Assembly (NCBI RefSeq): GCF_949287625.1 | Contig: NZ_CASEGO010000001.1 | Span: forward strand, 116,961-180,960 | Length of the DNA stretch: 64,000 bases | From: an uncultured Brachyspira sp. | GTDB taxonomy: Bacteria; Spirochaetota; Brachyspiria; Brachyspirales; Brachyspiraceae | Direction: 5' to 3' | Translations under genes and position numbers: made by a program | Notes under the pieces: model-generated | Told to the model about the DNA's origin: nothing | What the model saw: only the letters and a program-made list of their open reading frames with translations | Databases searched by the model: none | Shown: piece after piece, positions 55,781-64,000 of the stretch | Position numbering within the stretch: the first letter of the stretch is position 1 | How the letters are laid out: each line of letters starts with the position of its first letter

Positions 55781-56052
55781 TGAAAATTTTTAAGTTTGTC
55801 AATTTTTTATTGTTCTTTTTCCCGCCGCAAAAAGAACCTTATATCCTATTATAAATTTCTAAATTTAGTATGATATATAGCCACCACAGGCGTACTTCAT
55901 ATGTGGCACACCTACCTACGGCACGGACAGCGTCACAAAAGAAGTGGGGGTTGCCGAAGGCACGCAGAGCGGGCACGACTGAACTAGTCCCCGCAAATAA
56001 CTAAAATTTAAAAATTTATTTTTTGACAAATCATATTTGTTTAGGTATATAC
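55773..56052. repeat. MITE-like element, copy E2 (280 bp)
   Basis: The left terminus (55773-55802) starts GTATATACTGAAAATTTTT and ends TTTGTCAA. The right (56023-56052) starts TTGACAAATCATATTTG and ends GTATATAC. The core has CCCGCCGCAAAAAGAACC, CACAAAAGAAGTGGGGGTTG and GGCACGCAGAGCGGGCACG. E1 and E2 together fill the gap between two converging genes (55437-56076). Confidence 0.85.
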
Positions 56053-56076
56053 ATAAACTTATAAAAAATATATTTA

Positions 56077-57441
56077 TTAATGAGAAAACCTGCTTAATAT
56101 AGTTGTAGCAAGTACCAAATATATAGCTGTACCGCTTATATCACATATAGAAGTTACCAAAGGTACACTGCTCGTAGTAGGATCTTTTTTCAGCTTTACA
56201 AATAAAAAAGGAAGGCATAAACCTATTAAACTTCCTATTACAACAACCAGAACCATAGAAAGTGATACAACTAATGCTATCATCAAACCGCCTCTAAAAA
56301 CTGCTATCAATGCTACAGCAATACTCATAGTAATACCAAGTGTAAGAGAAACCAGTATTTCCTTACAAAGCATAAAAAGCCAATCGCTTTTCTTTACATC
56401 TCCTACCGATAAACTTCTTATTATAAGAGTAGAAGACTGTGCTCCTGCATTTCCTGCACTGTCTATTAAAAGAGGCAGAAAGAATATTAGAGAAACATAC
56501 TGACTTATCGTCTCTTCAAACATACCTATAACGTAACCTGATACAATATTAACAAATACCAAAATAAAAAGCCAAGATATACGTCTTTTATATAAAATTA
56601 AAGGATTGGTCTGCTTTATATTTCCGTCAAAATCATCATCAATACTAATAGCACCTAATTTGTGAAAATCTTCTGTATCTTCTTCTTCAGCGATATCAAA
56701 TATATCATCTATAGTAACTATTCCAATTAAAGCATTTTTTGAATCCACTACAGGTATATAAAGTAAATCATATTTTCTTCCTATGCGTACGGCTTCCTCT
56801 TGATCTGAATATACTGATAAATATATAATGTCTGTATGCATAAGTGCTTCTATTTTCTCATCACGGGAAGCAAATAACAGATCTTTTAACAAAATATATC
56901 CTAGTAATGTTTCTTTTTTATCTACAACGTATATAACTTCAAAAGTCTCTGAATCTTTACCATGTTTTCTAATATAGTCTAAAGTCTGCTTTACAGTATA
57001 TTCTGGAAAAACATCAATATATTCAGGCGTCATTATACGTCCTATACTGTCTTCAGGATATCCTAACAACTGCCTTGTAATATTAAGGTCTTTTTCCCCC
57101 ATTAAAGAAAATATCTTTTTTGTAATATCAGCTGGAAGCTCCTCAAAAAGAGATGTCCTGTCATCCGGACTCATATCATGCATAAGTTCTTTAAGCTCAT
57201 TATCGCTCATAGAAACTATGATTTTTTCCTGTTCTTCTGGATCAAGTTCTGAAAATACATATGCAGCATTTTCTCGCGATAAAAGTCTGAAAACTATGCT
57301 TCTGTTTTTATCATTATCAAGTATACGTATAATATCCACTACTTCAGCAGCATGCATATTAGAAAGCAGATACTTAAGCTTATCCCATCTCTGATTTTCT
57401 ATAATATTAATAATTTCTGTATATTCTTTGTTTTCTATCAT
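56077..57441 (-). CDS. mgtE: Magnesium transporter MgtE
   Basis: MgtE is a Mg2+ channel gated by its own cytoplasmic Mg2+ sensors. The 454 residues show the N domain (about 1-125, with MHAAEVVDIIRILDND and LFEELPADITKKIFSLMGEK), two CBS domains (about 130-255, with RIMTPEYIDVFPEYTVKQTL and IPVVDSKNALIGIVTIDDIF) and five membrane helices ending in LPLLIDSAGNAGAQSSTLII and GTAIYLVLATTIL. The acidic DIAEEEDTEDFHKLG linker is typical of the gating helix. Confidence 0.97.
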   Translation of the reverse strand: MIENKEYTEIINIIENQRWDKLKYLLSNMHAAEVVDIIRILDNDKNRSIVFRLLSRENAAYVFSELDPEEQEKIIVSMSDNELKELMHDMSPDDRTSLFEELPADITKKIFSLMGEKDLNITRQLLGYPEDSIGRIMTPEYIDVFPEYTVKQTLDYIRKHGKDSETFEVIYVVDKKETLLGYILLKDLLFASRDEKIEALMHTDIIYLSVYSDQEEAVRIGRKYDLLYIPVVDSKNALIGIVTIDDIFDIAEEEDTEDFHKLGAISIDDDFDGNIKQTNPLILYKRRISWLFILVFVNIVSGYVIGMFEETISQYVSLIFFLPLLIDSAGNAGAQSSTLIIRSLSVGDVKKSDWLFMLCKEILVSLTLGITMSIAVALIAVFRGGLMIALVVSLSMVLVVVIGSLIGLCLPFLFVKLKKDPTTSSVPLVTSICDISGTAIYLVLATTILSRFSH

Positions 57442-57568
57442 AATTTTTTTATATTTTGTATATCAATTCTTTTATTATTATTATATAATATATAACATTA
57501 TATAATATAATAAAAAAAATCCAATAATATACTTGAATATTATGAAAAAATAAAGGAGTTATTGTAAT

Positions 57569-58549
57569 ATGTCTGATATAAAAAAAATTGGTGTATTAAC
57601 AAGCGGAGGAGATGCCTCTGGAATGAATCCTGCTATAAGAAGTGTTGTACGAACTGCAATAGCCAATGGTTTGGAAGTAATGGGAATTAAAGAAGGCTAT
57701 CAAGGACTTATGTATAATGATGTATACCCAATGACAGCTGGAAGTGTCGGCGGTATTATTAATCATGGCGGTACTATATTATTTTCTGCAAGATCGCCTG
57801 AATTTCAAACAGAAGACGGCATGAAAAAAGCTGCTGATAATATGAGATATCATGGTATGGACGCTTTAATAGTTATAGGAGGAGACGGAACTTATAAAGG
57901 AGCTTTGGATTTTTATAATCATCATCCTGATTTTCCTATAGTAGCAATACCCGGAACTATTGATAATGATATTTTCGGTACCGATTATACTATAGGTTAT
58001 GATACAGCTGTCAATGTAGCAATGGACGCTATCGACAAATTAAGAGATACCGCTACAAGTCATGGAAGATGTTTTGTTGTAGAAGTTATGGGAAGACATG
58101 CAGGATACATTGCATTAGAAGTAGGAATAGCTTCAGGTGCTGAAGATATATTAATACCTGAAACTACTACTGACATGGATAAAATAGTGGAAGAACTGCA
58201 AATAGCTAAAAAAAGAGGAAAAAAATCTTCTATTATAGTTGTTGCTGAAGGTGATGAATCAGGCGGTGCTATGGAAGTAGCTAAACAAATAGAAGGAAAA
58301 ACTGGTTTTGATACTCGTGTTACTATATTAGGACATATGCAAAGAGGAGGTTCGCCTACTTCAAGAGAACGCTTAATGGCTGCAAGATTCGGATATATTG
58401 CTGTTAAGGCTCTGCTTGAAGGCAAAAAAAATGTAGCTGTTGGTATTTGGAAAGGGGAATATACTTACACTCCTCTAACAGATGCTGTAAAAAAAGTACC
58501 TAAAGTTGACCCAATAGACTTAGCACTATGCAGAACACTTGCTATATAA
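57569..58549 (+). CDS. pfkA: 6-phosphofructokinase (ATP-dependent type)
   Basis: PfkA phosphorylates fructose 6-phosphate in glycolysis. The 326 residues show IGVLTSGGDASGMNPAIRSV, GGDGTYKGALDF with Gly at the position that marks ATP use, and IPGTIDNDIFGTDYTIGYDT with Gly before TIDND, again the ATP type. VEVMGRHAGYIALEVGIASG and LGHMQRGGSPTSRERLMAAR bind the sugar. The start has a strong AAAGGAG site. The next gene begins 33 bases later and may be co-transcribed. Confidence 0.97.
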   Translation: MSDIKKIGVLTSGGDASGMNPAIRSVVRTAIANGLEVMGIKEGYQGLMYNDVYPMTAGSVGGIINHGGTILFSARSPEFQTEDGMKKAADNMRYHGMDALIVIGGDGTYKGALDFYNHHPDFPIVAIPGTIDNDIFGTDYTIGYDTAVNVAMDAIDKLRDTATSHGRCFVVEVMGRHAGYIALEVGIASGAEDILIPETTTDMDKIVEELQIAKKRGKKSSIIVVAEGDESGGAMEVAKQIEGKTGFDTRVTILGHMQRGGSPTSRERLMAARFGYIAVKALLEGKKNVAVGIWKGEYTYTPLTDAVKKVPKVDPIDLALCRTLAI

Positions 58550-58581
58550 TTTGAGAAATTAATAATAGAGGATTAGATATT

Positions 58582-59337
58582 ATGATAGAAAATAAGTTCA
58601 TTTTAGGTGTTAGAATAGATAATTTCAAAGCGAGTCTTGAAGAAATACTAGATTACCTCAAATATGGAAAAAATATACTCATAATATCTTTGGATGTGCA
58701 TCAATTACTAAAAGTACGTCATAATAAAAAGTTAAAAGAAATAGTAGAAAATTCATCTTTGGTAATTGCAGCACATCCGTCTATAGCCAAAGCTTATAAA
58801 TTTATTCATAAAGAGGAAATAAATTATATTAATGAATTTATTTTATTTTCAAGAGTGATGGATTATATGGAACAAAAAAAGATGTCTATGTTTTTATTCG
58901 GAGATGAAGAAAAATATTTCTTTACTATATCAGAAAAAATTAAAAAGATTTATCCTAAAATTTATATGCTTGGCAATTACCAAAATACCAATGATAAAAC
59001 AGAATTACATAAAGCATTCATAGGATTCAAGAAGATAGAACCTGATGTATTTTTAATGCATATGAAATTTAAGAAATCATTATATTGGTTCAATAATAAT
59101 AAACAGAATTTAGACATGAATTTTTTCATTCCATTCAAAAGGCCATTAGACAGTTTTGCAGGAAAAATCAAAGCTCCTAGTATGGATATTTTAAATAAAA
59201 ATAAATATGAATCATTCTATACTAAAAAAAATATATTTAGAATATTTTTATATATTGATTATCTAATATTCTGGATATTAATTTTATTTGAAAAAATCAC
59301 AGCGAAAAAAGAAAAGCAAAGTAATTCATTAAAATAG
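58582..59337 (+). CDS. Degenerate WecG/TagA/CpsF-like protein
   Basis: The 251-residue protein follows the WecG/TagA fold: ILGVRIDNFKASLEEILDYL, ILIISLDVHQLLKVRHNKKL, MFLFGDEEKYFFTISEKIKK and EPDVFLMHMKFKKSLYWF, then PFKRPLDSFAGKIKAPSMD near the place of the family's GVGGAFDFLAGRVKRAP. The usual LPDG loop, with its catalytic Asp, reads AAHPS here (residues 63-67), and the Gly-rich GAFDFLAG is only partly kept. The C-terminus has a hydrophobic helix (about 220-240). It may have lost glycosyltransferase activity. It follows pfkA. Confidence 0.65.
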   Translation: MIENKFILGVRIDNFKASLEEILDYLKYGKNILIISLDVHQLLKVRHNKKLKEIVENSSLVIAAHPSIAKAYKFIHKEEINYINEFILFSRVMDYMEQKKMSMFLFGDEEKYFFTISEKIKKIYPKIYMLGNYQNTNDKTELHKAFIGFKKIEPDVFLMHMKFKKSLYWFNNNKQNLDMNFFIPFKRPLDSFAGKIKAPSMDILNKNKYESFYTKKNIFRIFLYIDYLIFWILILFEKITAKKEKQSNSLK

Positions 59338-59363
59338 CTGATAAAAAATAAGGATTATAATAA

Positions 59364-60119
59364 ATGGATTATACATATATTAATTCTAAAACAATAGATA
59401 AATGGATAGAAGAAGGCTGGGAATGGGGAAAACCTATAACTCATGAAACTTTTTTAGATGCAAAAAACGGCAAATGGGATATGCTTCTCACCCCTACAAA
59501 ATATGTACCTAAAGAATGGTATCCAGAGTTGAAAGATAAAAAGGTTTTGGGGCTTGCATCAGGAGGCGGACAGCAAATGCCTATTTTTGCTGCGAACGGT
59601 TCAATATGCACTTTAATAGATTATTCGCAAAAACAAATAGACAGCGATTTACTAGTATCAAAAAGGGAAAATTATAATATCAATTTAGTGAAAGCCGATA
59701 TTACAAAAACATTTCCATTCAATGATGAAAGTTTTGACATAATTTTTCATCCCGTATCAAATTGCTATATTGAAGATGTTATGCATATATGGAAAGAATG
59801 TTATAGAGTTTTAAAAAATGGAGGAATTCTCATGTCTGGATTAGATAATGGTATTAATTATTTGTTTGATGAAAATTCAGAAAATGAAAAAGAAATAAAA
59901 TATAAACTTCCTTTTAATCCGTTAAAAGACAAAGTTTTATTAAATAAATTAATTCAAAATAATGACGGCATACAATTCTCGCATACAGCAGAAGAACAAA
60001 TTAGAGGACAGTTAAAAGCAGGATTCAAAATCATTGATATATATGAAGATACAAACGGATATGGAATACTTCATGAATACAATATACCTACATTTTGGGC
60101 TACTTTATCAAAAAAATAA
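59364..60119 (+). CDS. Class I SAM-dependent methyltransferase
   Basis: The Rossmann methyltransferase core begins DKKVLGLASGGGQQMPIFAA, the SAM-binding motif I, followed by LIDYSQKQIDSDLLVSKREN, the acidic strand and helix, VKADITKTFPFNDESFDIIF (motif II/III) and ECYRVLKNGGILMSGLDNGI. The 40 residues before and 90 after may form the acceptor site. The acceptor is unknown. It lies 26 bases after the TagA-like gene in the same direction, so pfkA, the TagA-like gene and this one may form a unit. Confidence 0.93.
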   Translation: MDYTYINSKTIDKWIEEGWEWGKPITHETFLDAKNGKWDMLLTPTKYVPKEWYPELKDKKVLGLASGGGQQMPIFAANGSICTLIDYSQKQIDSDLLVSKRENYNINLVKADITKTFPFNDESFDIIFHPVSNCYIEDVMHIWKECYRVLKNGGILMSGLDNGINYLFDENSENEKEIKYKLPFNPLKDKVLLNKLIQNNDGIQFSHTAEEQIRGQLKAGFKIIDIYEDTNGYGILHEYNIPTFWATLSKK

Positions 60120-60201
60120 CAATTATTATTACTAATTATAAAACTCGCTTCTGCCTGCTCTTATTAATATATAAATATTTATTTTATTGATAAAATTATA
60201 C

Positions 60202-61242
60202 CTAATTAATAATAAGTAAAGTATCCTGTAAAGCCTGCATATATTCTCTTGCTCTTGAAACATTAGCATTAGCTGGATATTCTGATATAAAAGCATCTAA
60301 AACTTTATAAGAGTCTGAATACCTTCCCACTTTAAAATATGATAAACCTATATAAAGAAGTGCCTCAGCATCTAAAGTATAAACATTATTAATTCTAACT
60401 CTATTATAATAATCAATAGCTCTGTTATAGTTTTTTTCATTATAATAAGATTGTGCTATTCTAAATAAAGCCTCTTCAGCATACTCTGTTCTAGGAAATA
60501 ATTCGGCTATTTTTGTATAGTACATTCTTGATTTAGTGTAATTGCCTTCTACAAAAGTTTTATGAGCCATTGCTGGAACTTGTATTAAGTAAGTTCTTAC
60601 AACTTCATCATAATATATACTTGTTTTATTATATTTTAGGAAATCCTCATAAGTTTCGAAAGCTCTGTCATATTCATTCATATTAAAATACACTCTTGCC
60701 CTTCCTAAAACGGCTAATTCTCCGTCAGCTCTTAAAAAATAACTTAATGCTTCACCGTATTTTTTCTGAAGGAACAACTGATATCCATACTGAATATTCA
60801 TCTTTGAAGCCAAATCTTTATCTGCTGTCTTTAAATTTTCCTGCAATTTTGACATTATATAAGGATCGGCACTATTTTCTAATCTCGAAATATCTGCATA
60901 AGCTAAAACTGCATTTGTAGAATAATATACAAAATTAGGATTATTGATTATATCTGTAAGTCTTTCTTTTGCTAAAGAATATTTTTTTAGTCTTTTTAAT
61001 GAATCTGCAACCATAAAATATGATTCTGCTATATTAGTTATAGGTCTGGATCTGCTGTCTATGGATAAATATTCATTTAAATTATTAATAGCATCTTCAT
61101 AATTTTCTATCTCATAGCTTCTTTTACCCTTTTGAAAATATCTTTCTGGTGAAGATAAGGCTGAAACTTTTGTAATAAATACTCCGCCTAAAATAGCTGC
61201 TATTGTTATAACAGATGCCAAAACTGCTGCATAAGTCTTCAT
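60202..61242 (-). CDS. Tetratricopeptide-repeat protein with N-terminal membrane anchor
   Basis: A hydrophobic N-terminal segment (about 5-28, ending SALS) serves as signal or anchor. About eight TPR-type repeats fill the rest, for example YFQKGKRSYEIENYEDAINN, YGYQLFLQKKYGEALSYFLR, EALFRIAQSYYNEKNYNRAI and ALLYIGLSYFKVGRYSDSYK. The spacing resembles BamD/YbgF-like periplasmic TPR proteins, but no lipobox is seen. It follows the Asn-rich protein gene by 17 bases, so the two form an operon. Confidence 0.85.
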   Translation of the reverse strand: MKTYAAVLASVITIAAILGGVFITKVSALSSPERYFQKGKRSYEIENYEDAINNLNEYLSIDSRSRPITNIAESYFMVADSLKRLKKYSLAKERLTDIINNPNFVYYSTNAVLAYADISRLENSADPYIMSKLQENLKTADKDLASKMNIQYGYQLFLQKKYGEALSYFLRADGELAVLGRARVYFNMNEYDRAFETYEDFLKYNKTSIYYDEVVRTYLIQVPAMAHKTFVEGNYTKSRMYYTKIAELFPRTEYAEEALFRIAQSYYNEKNYNRAIDYYNRVRINNVYTLDAEALLYIGLSYFKVGRYSDSYKVLDAFISEYPANANVSRAREYMQALQDTLLIIN

Positions 61243-61259
61243 AAATATTTACACTCCAA

Positions 61260-62231
61260 TCATAAATCGCTTAAAACCTGATTAATCCAAAAATTAACCT
61301 CTTGAGCATTATAAGTCTTTATTCTGTTAAAAACTCCCAATGCATTGTTCTTCCTTCCTAAATATTTATAGCATTTTCCTAAAAGTAAATTAATCTTATA
61401 ATAAATATCATTATTAATATTTCTTGCCGATATCGGCTCAAGAATATTTGCTGCCGATAAATAATTTTTATTTTTAAACTCTCTCAATGCTTTATTATAA
61501 TCATTATTATATTTACTGATTAAAGATGATGAAGCATTATTATTATTATTATTTGTAATATTATATCTATTTGTTACAGAATATATATTAGTTAATGAAT
61601 ACACATTTGTAAGCGAATATATATTAGTCTGCACATATGTATTTGTTATATTATTAGTATTAAATACAGTATTTGAAATGGCGGCAGTATTATTATCTGT
61701 ATATGCTAAATTAGTATTTGAAACTGAATTATTATTAGTGTATGTCTTAATATTGGAAAATCCATTAAAAACTATTGATGATGTATCAACATTATCTCTT
61801 GCACTGTAAAAAATTAAATCATCAGCATAAGAAACAACAGCATAATAGTATTTAGAAGATAATATTGGTCTGTCTAATATAGAATAATGTTTTGAATCAT
61901 TAGTTGCTTTTATATAATCTACTACAGAAGAATCTATTAAAGAAGATTTTCCTATTATAGGGCTTATACTTCTATAAAGATAATATACTACACTGCCGTC
62001 ATTTATACCGTCCCATTCTATAATTAATGTATTACTATTTGTAGCTGAAACTGATATTTTTATGTTTTTGGCAAATCTCTCAGCATTCGGCAGATTATTT
62101 ATTAACTCCTCATCGTATATAGATGATGAAGTTTGAGTATACAAAATATTGATAGATATATAGAAAAATATGATGCTTACAAAAGCAAATATTAAATATA
62201 TTCCGTTTTTTTTAGTTCTTATTTTTTTCAT
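61260..62231 (-). CDS. Exported protein with fibronectin-III-like domain, Asn/Thr-rich linker and TPRs
   Basis: The ATG at 62231 is chosen for the AAAGGA site just upstream; an earlier ATG at 62255 has none. A signal or anchor helix (about 10-30) precedes a beta domain (about 50-150, with NTLIIEWDGINDGSVVYYLY and SKYYYAVVSYADDLIFY, like a fibronectin type III domain). A repetitive linker follows, with units such as YSLTNVYSLTNIYSVTN, then NNNNN. The C-terminal ~90 residues form TPR-like helices (ALREFKNKNYLSAANILE, GKCYKYLGRKNNALGVFN). It is the first gene of the pair with the TPR protein downstream. Confidence 0.7.
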   Translation of the reverse strand: MKKIRTKKNGIYLIFAFVSIIFFYISINILYTQTSSSIYDEELINNLPNAERFAKNIKISVSATNSNTLIIEWDGINDGSVVYYLYRSISPIIGKSSLIDSSVVDYIKATNDSKHYSILDRPILSSKYYYAVVSYADDLIFYSARDNVDTSSIVFNGFSNIKTYTNNNSVSNTNLAYTDNNTAAISNTVFNTNNITNTYVQTNIYSLTNVYSLTNIYSVTNRYNITNNNNNNASSSLISKYNNDYNKALREFKNKNYLSAANILEPISARNINNDIYYKINLLLGKCYKYLGRKNNALGVFNRIKTYNAQEVNFWINQVLSDL

Positions 62232-62342
62232 GCAGTTATCCTTTATACACTGCAAAAATTCTCGGAAATGAAATATATAAAATTTAATAAAGCAAAATAC
62301 TAATTAAAATAATCTATAAATTATAATATCAGTAAATAAAAA

Positions 62343-62398
62343 AGGCTTAAAAGTATAATTTATTTACTTTAATAAAATCATTATAATCTTTTAAGCCT
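62343..62398 (-). terminator. Terminator of the DUF368 gene
   Basis: AGGCTTAAAAG and CTTTTAAGCCT are exact inverses around a 34-base AT loop. On the minus strand TTTTTTATTT follows. It lies 27 bases past the DUF368 stop. Confidence 0.8.
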
Positions 62399-62424
62399 AT
62401 ATAACTTATTAATATATATTAATA

Positions 62425-63285
62425 TTATATCTTCTCCATAACGATAGCCACTAAAAATCCAACGCACATAGAAATAACAGTAGAAGCAAGCATAGGAATA
62501 CTTAAAGCTGTTATATTAGGCCATAAACTTAAGAAAGATACTATTATAATACCAAGTACAAAGCCGAACAATATAGATTTATACTTCTGAAGTAATACTG
62601 TCACCAATTTCGATATGCTGAATATACCTATAACAACACCAAAACCCAAAAATATTAAAGGTATTAATAAAGATAAATTAAAAGTTTCAACAAATACTGA
62701 TATGAAGTATGATATATTTTCATATTCTCCTAATATTAATAATAGTAAAGAACCTGATATACCAGGTATAACCATAGCAACAGCAGCTGCAATACCGCAT
62801 AAAAATAATTTGATACCATAAAGAATTGAAAAAGATCCAGTATATACAGCAGTATCACTTACAGGCTTATTAATATCAAAATACACAAATATAGACATAA
62901 TAAAAGCCCCAAGTACAAATGCTATAAATACTTTAATATTAAACTCTTCTACAGTCTTTGTTATAAATGGAAATGATCCTAATATAAGACCTACAAAAAA
63001 TATTCTTGTAGGAATAGGATAATATGTAAAAGTATAATTAATAAGTTTAAGAAATAATACTATAGAAATAGCAGCCCCAATGGCAACAGGTATTAATACT
63101 TTCAAACTTTCTTTAATATCATTCCATTTAAGTTTTATTAATGCTTCAGGTAAAATAGATATTGCATATGTCAATTTTTCATATATTCCAAGTACAAAAG
63201 CAATAGTACCGCCCGAAACTCCCGGAATAGCATTAGCAATACCTATAGCCATTCCTTTTATAAAGTATGATATATAATTTCTCAT
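62425..63285 (-). CDS. DUF368-family membrane protein
   Basis: The 286 residues form about eight to nine membrane helices. The signature is duplicated: MAIGIANAIPGVSGGTIAFV near the N-terminus and VAMVIPGISGSLLLLILGEY near 170, both carrying the PGxSGG/PGxSGS motif of DUF368. Some members of this family have been linked to recycling of undecaprenyl phosphate, so a role in envelope lipid-carrier traffic is possible. It is a single gene. Confidence 0.92.
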   Translation of the reverse strand: MRNYISYFIKGMAIGIANAIPGVSGGTIAFVLGIYEKLTYAISILPEALIKLKWNDIKESLKVLIPVAIGAAISIVLFLKLINYTFTYYPIPTRIFFVGLILGSFPFITKTVEEFNIKVFIAFVLGAFIMSIFVYFDINKPVSDTAVYTGSFSILYGIKLFLCGIAAAVAMVIPGISGSLLLLILGEYENISYFISVFVETFNLSLLIPLIFLGFGVVIGIFSISKLVTVLLQKYKSILFGFVLGIIIVSFLSLWPNITALSIPMLASTVISMCVGFLVAIVMEKI

Positions 63286-63344
63286 TGTTTCCTCTTAATA
63301 ATATTATCAAATTTATTTTTTTTATATAATTAATAATTTTCATA

Positions 63345-63380
63345 AAAAATGCCATGAATATAAAATTATACTCATGGCTA
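63345..63380 (-). terminator. Terminator of ridA
   Basis: GCCATGA (63351-63357) pairs exactly with TCATGGC (63372-63378). On the minus strand TTTTTTATG follows. It lies about 25 bases past the ridA stop. Confidence 0.85.
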
Positions 63381-63402
63381 TTATCTAATTTAAATTTATT
63401 AA

Positions 63403-63786
63403 TTAGCTTATAACAGCTATTATTTCAACTTCTACTAATGCATCTTTTGGAAGAGATTTTATTGCAACTGTACTTCTTGCAGGAGGGTTTTCTGGGAAAT
63501 ATGCAGCATATACCTCGTTGAATGCAGCAAAATTAGCCATATCAGTTAAAAAACAAGTAGTTTTAATAATATTAGCCATAGTTAAATTTTCTGATTCTAA
63601 AAGACCTTTTATATTTTCCATAACTCTTTCAGTTTGTTTTTTTATATCATTTTCAGCCATATTTCCGCTTACTGGATCCAAAGGTATTTGACCTGAAGCA
63701 AAAATGAAATTTCCGCTTTTCACAGCTTGAGAATAAGGTCCTATAGCCTGCGGAGCTTTGTGTGTTTTAATGATTTTTTTATCCAT
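63403..63786 (-). CDS. ridA: RidA-family reactive-intermediate deaminase
   Basis: RidA hydrolyses enamine/imine intermediates made by PLP enzymes such as threonine dehydratase. The 127 residues show APQAIGPYSQAVKSGNFIFA, ASGQIPLDPVSGNMAENDIK, QTERVMENIKGLLESENLTM and ENPPARSTVAIKSLPKDALV, including the substrate-binding Arg. In many bacteria RidA protects branched-chain amino-acid enzymes. It is a single gene. Confidence 0.96.
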   Translation of the reverse strand: MDKKIIKTHKAPQAIGPYSQAVKSGNFIFASGQIPLDPVSGNMAENDIKKQTERVMENIKGLLESENLTMANIIKTTCFLTDMANFAAFNEVYAAYFPENPPARSTVAIKSLPKDALVEVEIIAVIS

Positions 63787-63927
63787 ATACTAATTCTCCT
63801 TTCTATTTTTAAATATTTTTTTCATTACTCTATTATGTTAATTATAATTAGTTTTTGCAAAATATCAAGTAATTAAACATTATTTTTAATAATTAAAAAT
63901 GTTGCACGGGTTCCATACATATTGCAT

Positions 63928-64000
63928 TTAAGTATTCCTTAATTTCTTAAAGTATAGCATAGGAGTATCATAATTTAAAGTAGAATGTATTCTTTTATGA
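63928..64000 (-). CDS. C-terminus of an insertion-sequence transposase (truncated by window edge)
   Basis: On the minus strand the frame open from the window edge reads HKRIHSTLNYDTPMLYFKKL, then RNT and stop. The HKRIHSxLNYxTP pattern is the usual end of rve-type (IS3/IS481-like) transposases. The non-coding part after the stop (about 63895-63927, ending near GTTGCACGGG) should be the end of the element. The same terminal bases recur, diverged, at 42325-42360 in the decayed element. Confidence 0.75.
   Translation of the reverse strand, partial: HKRIHSTLNYDTPMLYFKKLRNT

Noticed and set aside
55513..56052. CRISPR-like array because of repeated words
   Set aside because: The repeats are of different lengths, inverted as well as direct, and have no regular spacers or cas genes nearby.

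Overview
The window is very AT-rich chromosomal DNA of a spirochaete, most likely a Brachyspira species. This is inferred from base composition, the periplasmic-flagellum genes (flgB-flgC-fliE, fliS, a FlgJ-type rod protein), chemotaxis receptors and the general style of the proteins; I could not run a database search and do not name a species. It looks like an ordinary chromosome with housekeeping genes, one redox-gene island, a small zone of gene debris and several copies of a short dispersed repeat.

Layout. 1-14040 (nearly all minus strand): the end of miaA, then polA, a short TonB-receptor-like protein, a DUF2752 protein, a FlgJ-like protein, a large chemotaxis receptor with an extra C-terminal domain, murJ, a membrane protein of unknown role, and the basal-body operon flgB-flgC-fliE. 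14039-24739: aldo/keto reductase, fliS with a glycogen-binding-fold lipoprotein, a second chemotaxis receptor, penicillin-binding protein 1C, a FecR-like protein, a TetR regulator and a short ComEC. 24786-31555 (plus strand): an island of mainly exported redox proteins (cupin lipoprotein, two cyclophilin-like proteins, a carboxymuconolactone-decarboxylase-like lipoprotein, three exported flavodoxins, an SDR, a DUF4405 membrane protein and a soluble flavin oxidoreductase). Two promoters in it carry the 19-bp spacer and dyad typical of MerR-family activators.

31786-41724 (minus strand): a laccase-domain purine phosphorylase, then branched-chain amino-acid genes leuC-leuD-leuB, a TPR gene, and ilvB-ilvN-ilvC-leuA. 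Upstream of ilvB is a previously unannotated 49-residue reading frame whose last 15 codons include 12 Ile/Leu/Val codons. It has its own promoter and Shine-Dalgarno site and is a clear candidate attenuation leader peptide.

41930-50000: a decayed insertion-sequence transposase, a CAP-domain lipoprotein, an outer-membrane protein, recA, the SRP RNA and tRNA-Ser/tRNA-Arg, then pseudogene debris (an outer-membrane fragment, a broken duplicate of an aldo/keto reductase, a truncated DsbD-like gene), an MFS exporter, a flavoprotein and the intact aldo/keto reductase. 50128-64000: rpsF-ssb-rpsR, gatA, a DUF362 ferredoxin-like protein, mgtE, pfkA, a degenerate WecG/TagA-like protein, a methyltransferase, two TPR-type envelope proteins, a DUF368 membrane protein, ridA, and the 3' end of an insertion sequence at the right edge.

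The most notable structure outside genes is a family of MITE-like elements at 829, 1005, 13673, 27970, 31561, 55513 and 55773, with a weaker eighth candidate at 18720. The better copies have 30-bp terminal inverted repeats (outer GTATATAC, inner TTTGTCAA), and the larger copies have a GC-rich core foreign to the surrounding composition. No CRISPR array, rRNA, prophage or recognised defence system was seen.
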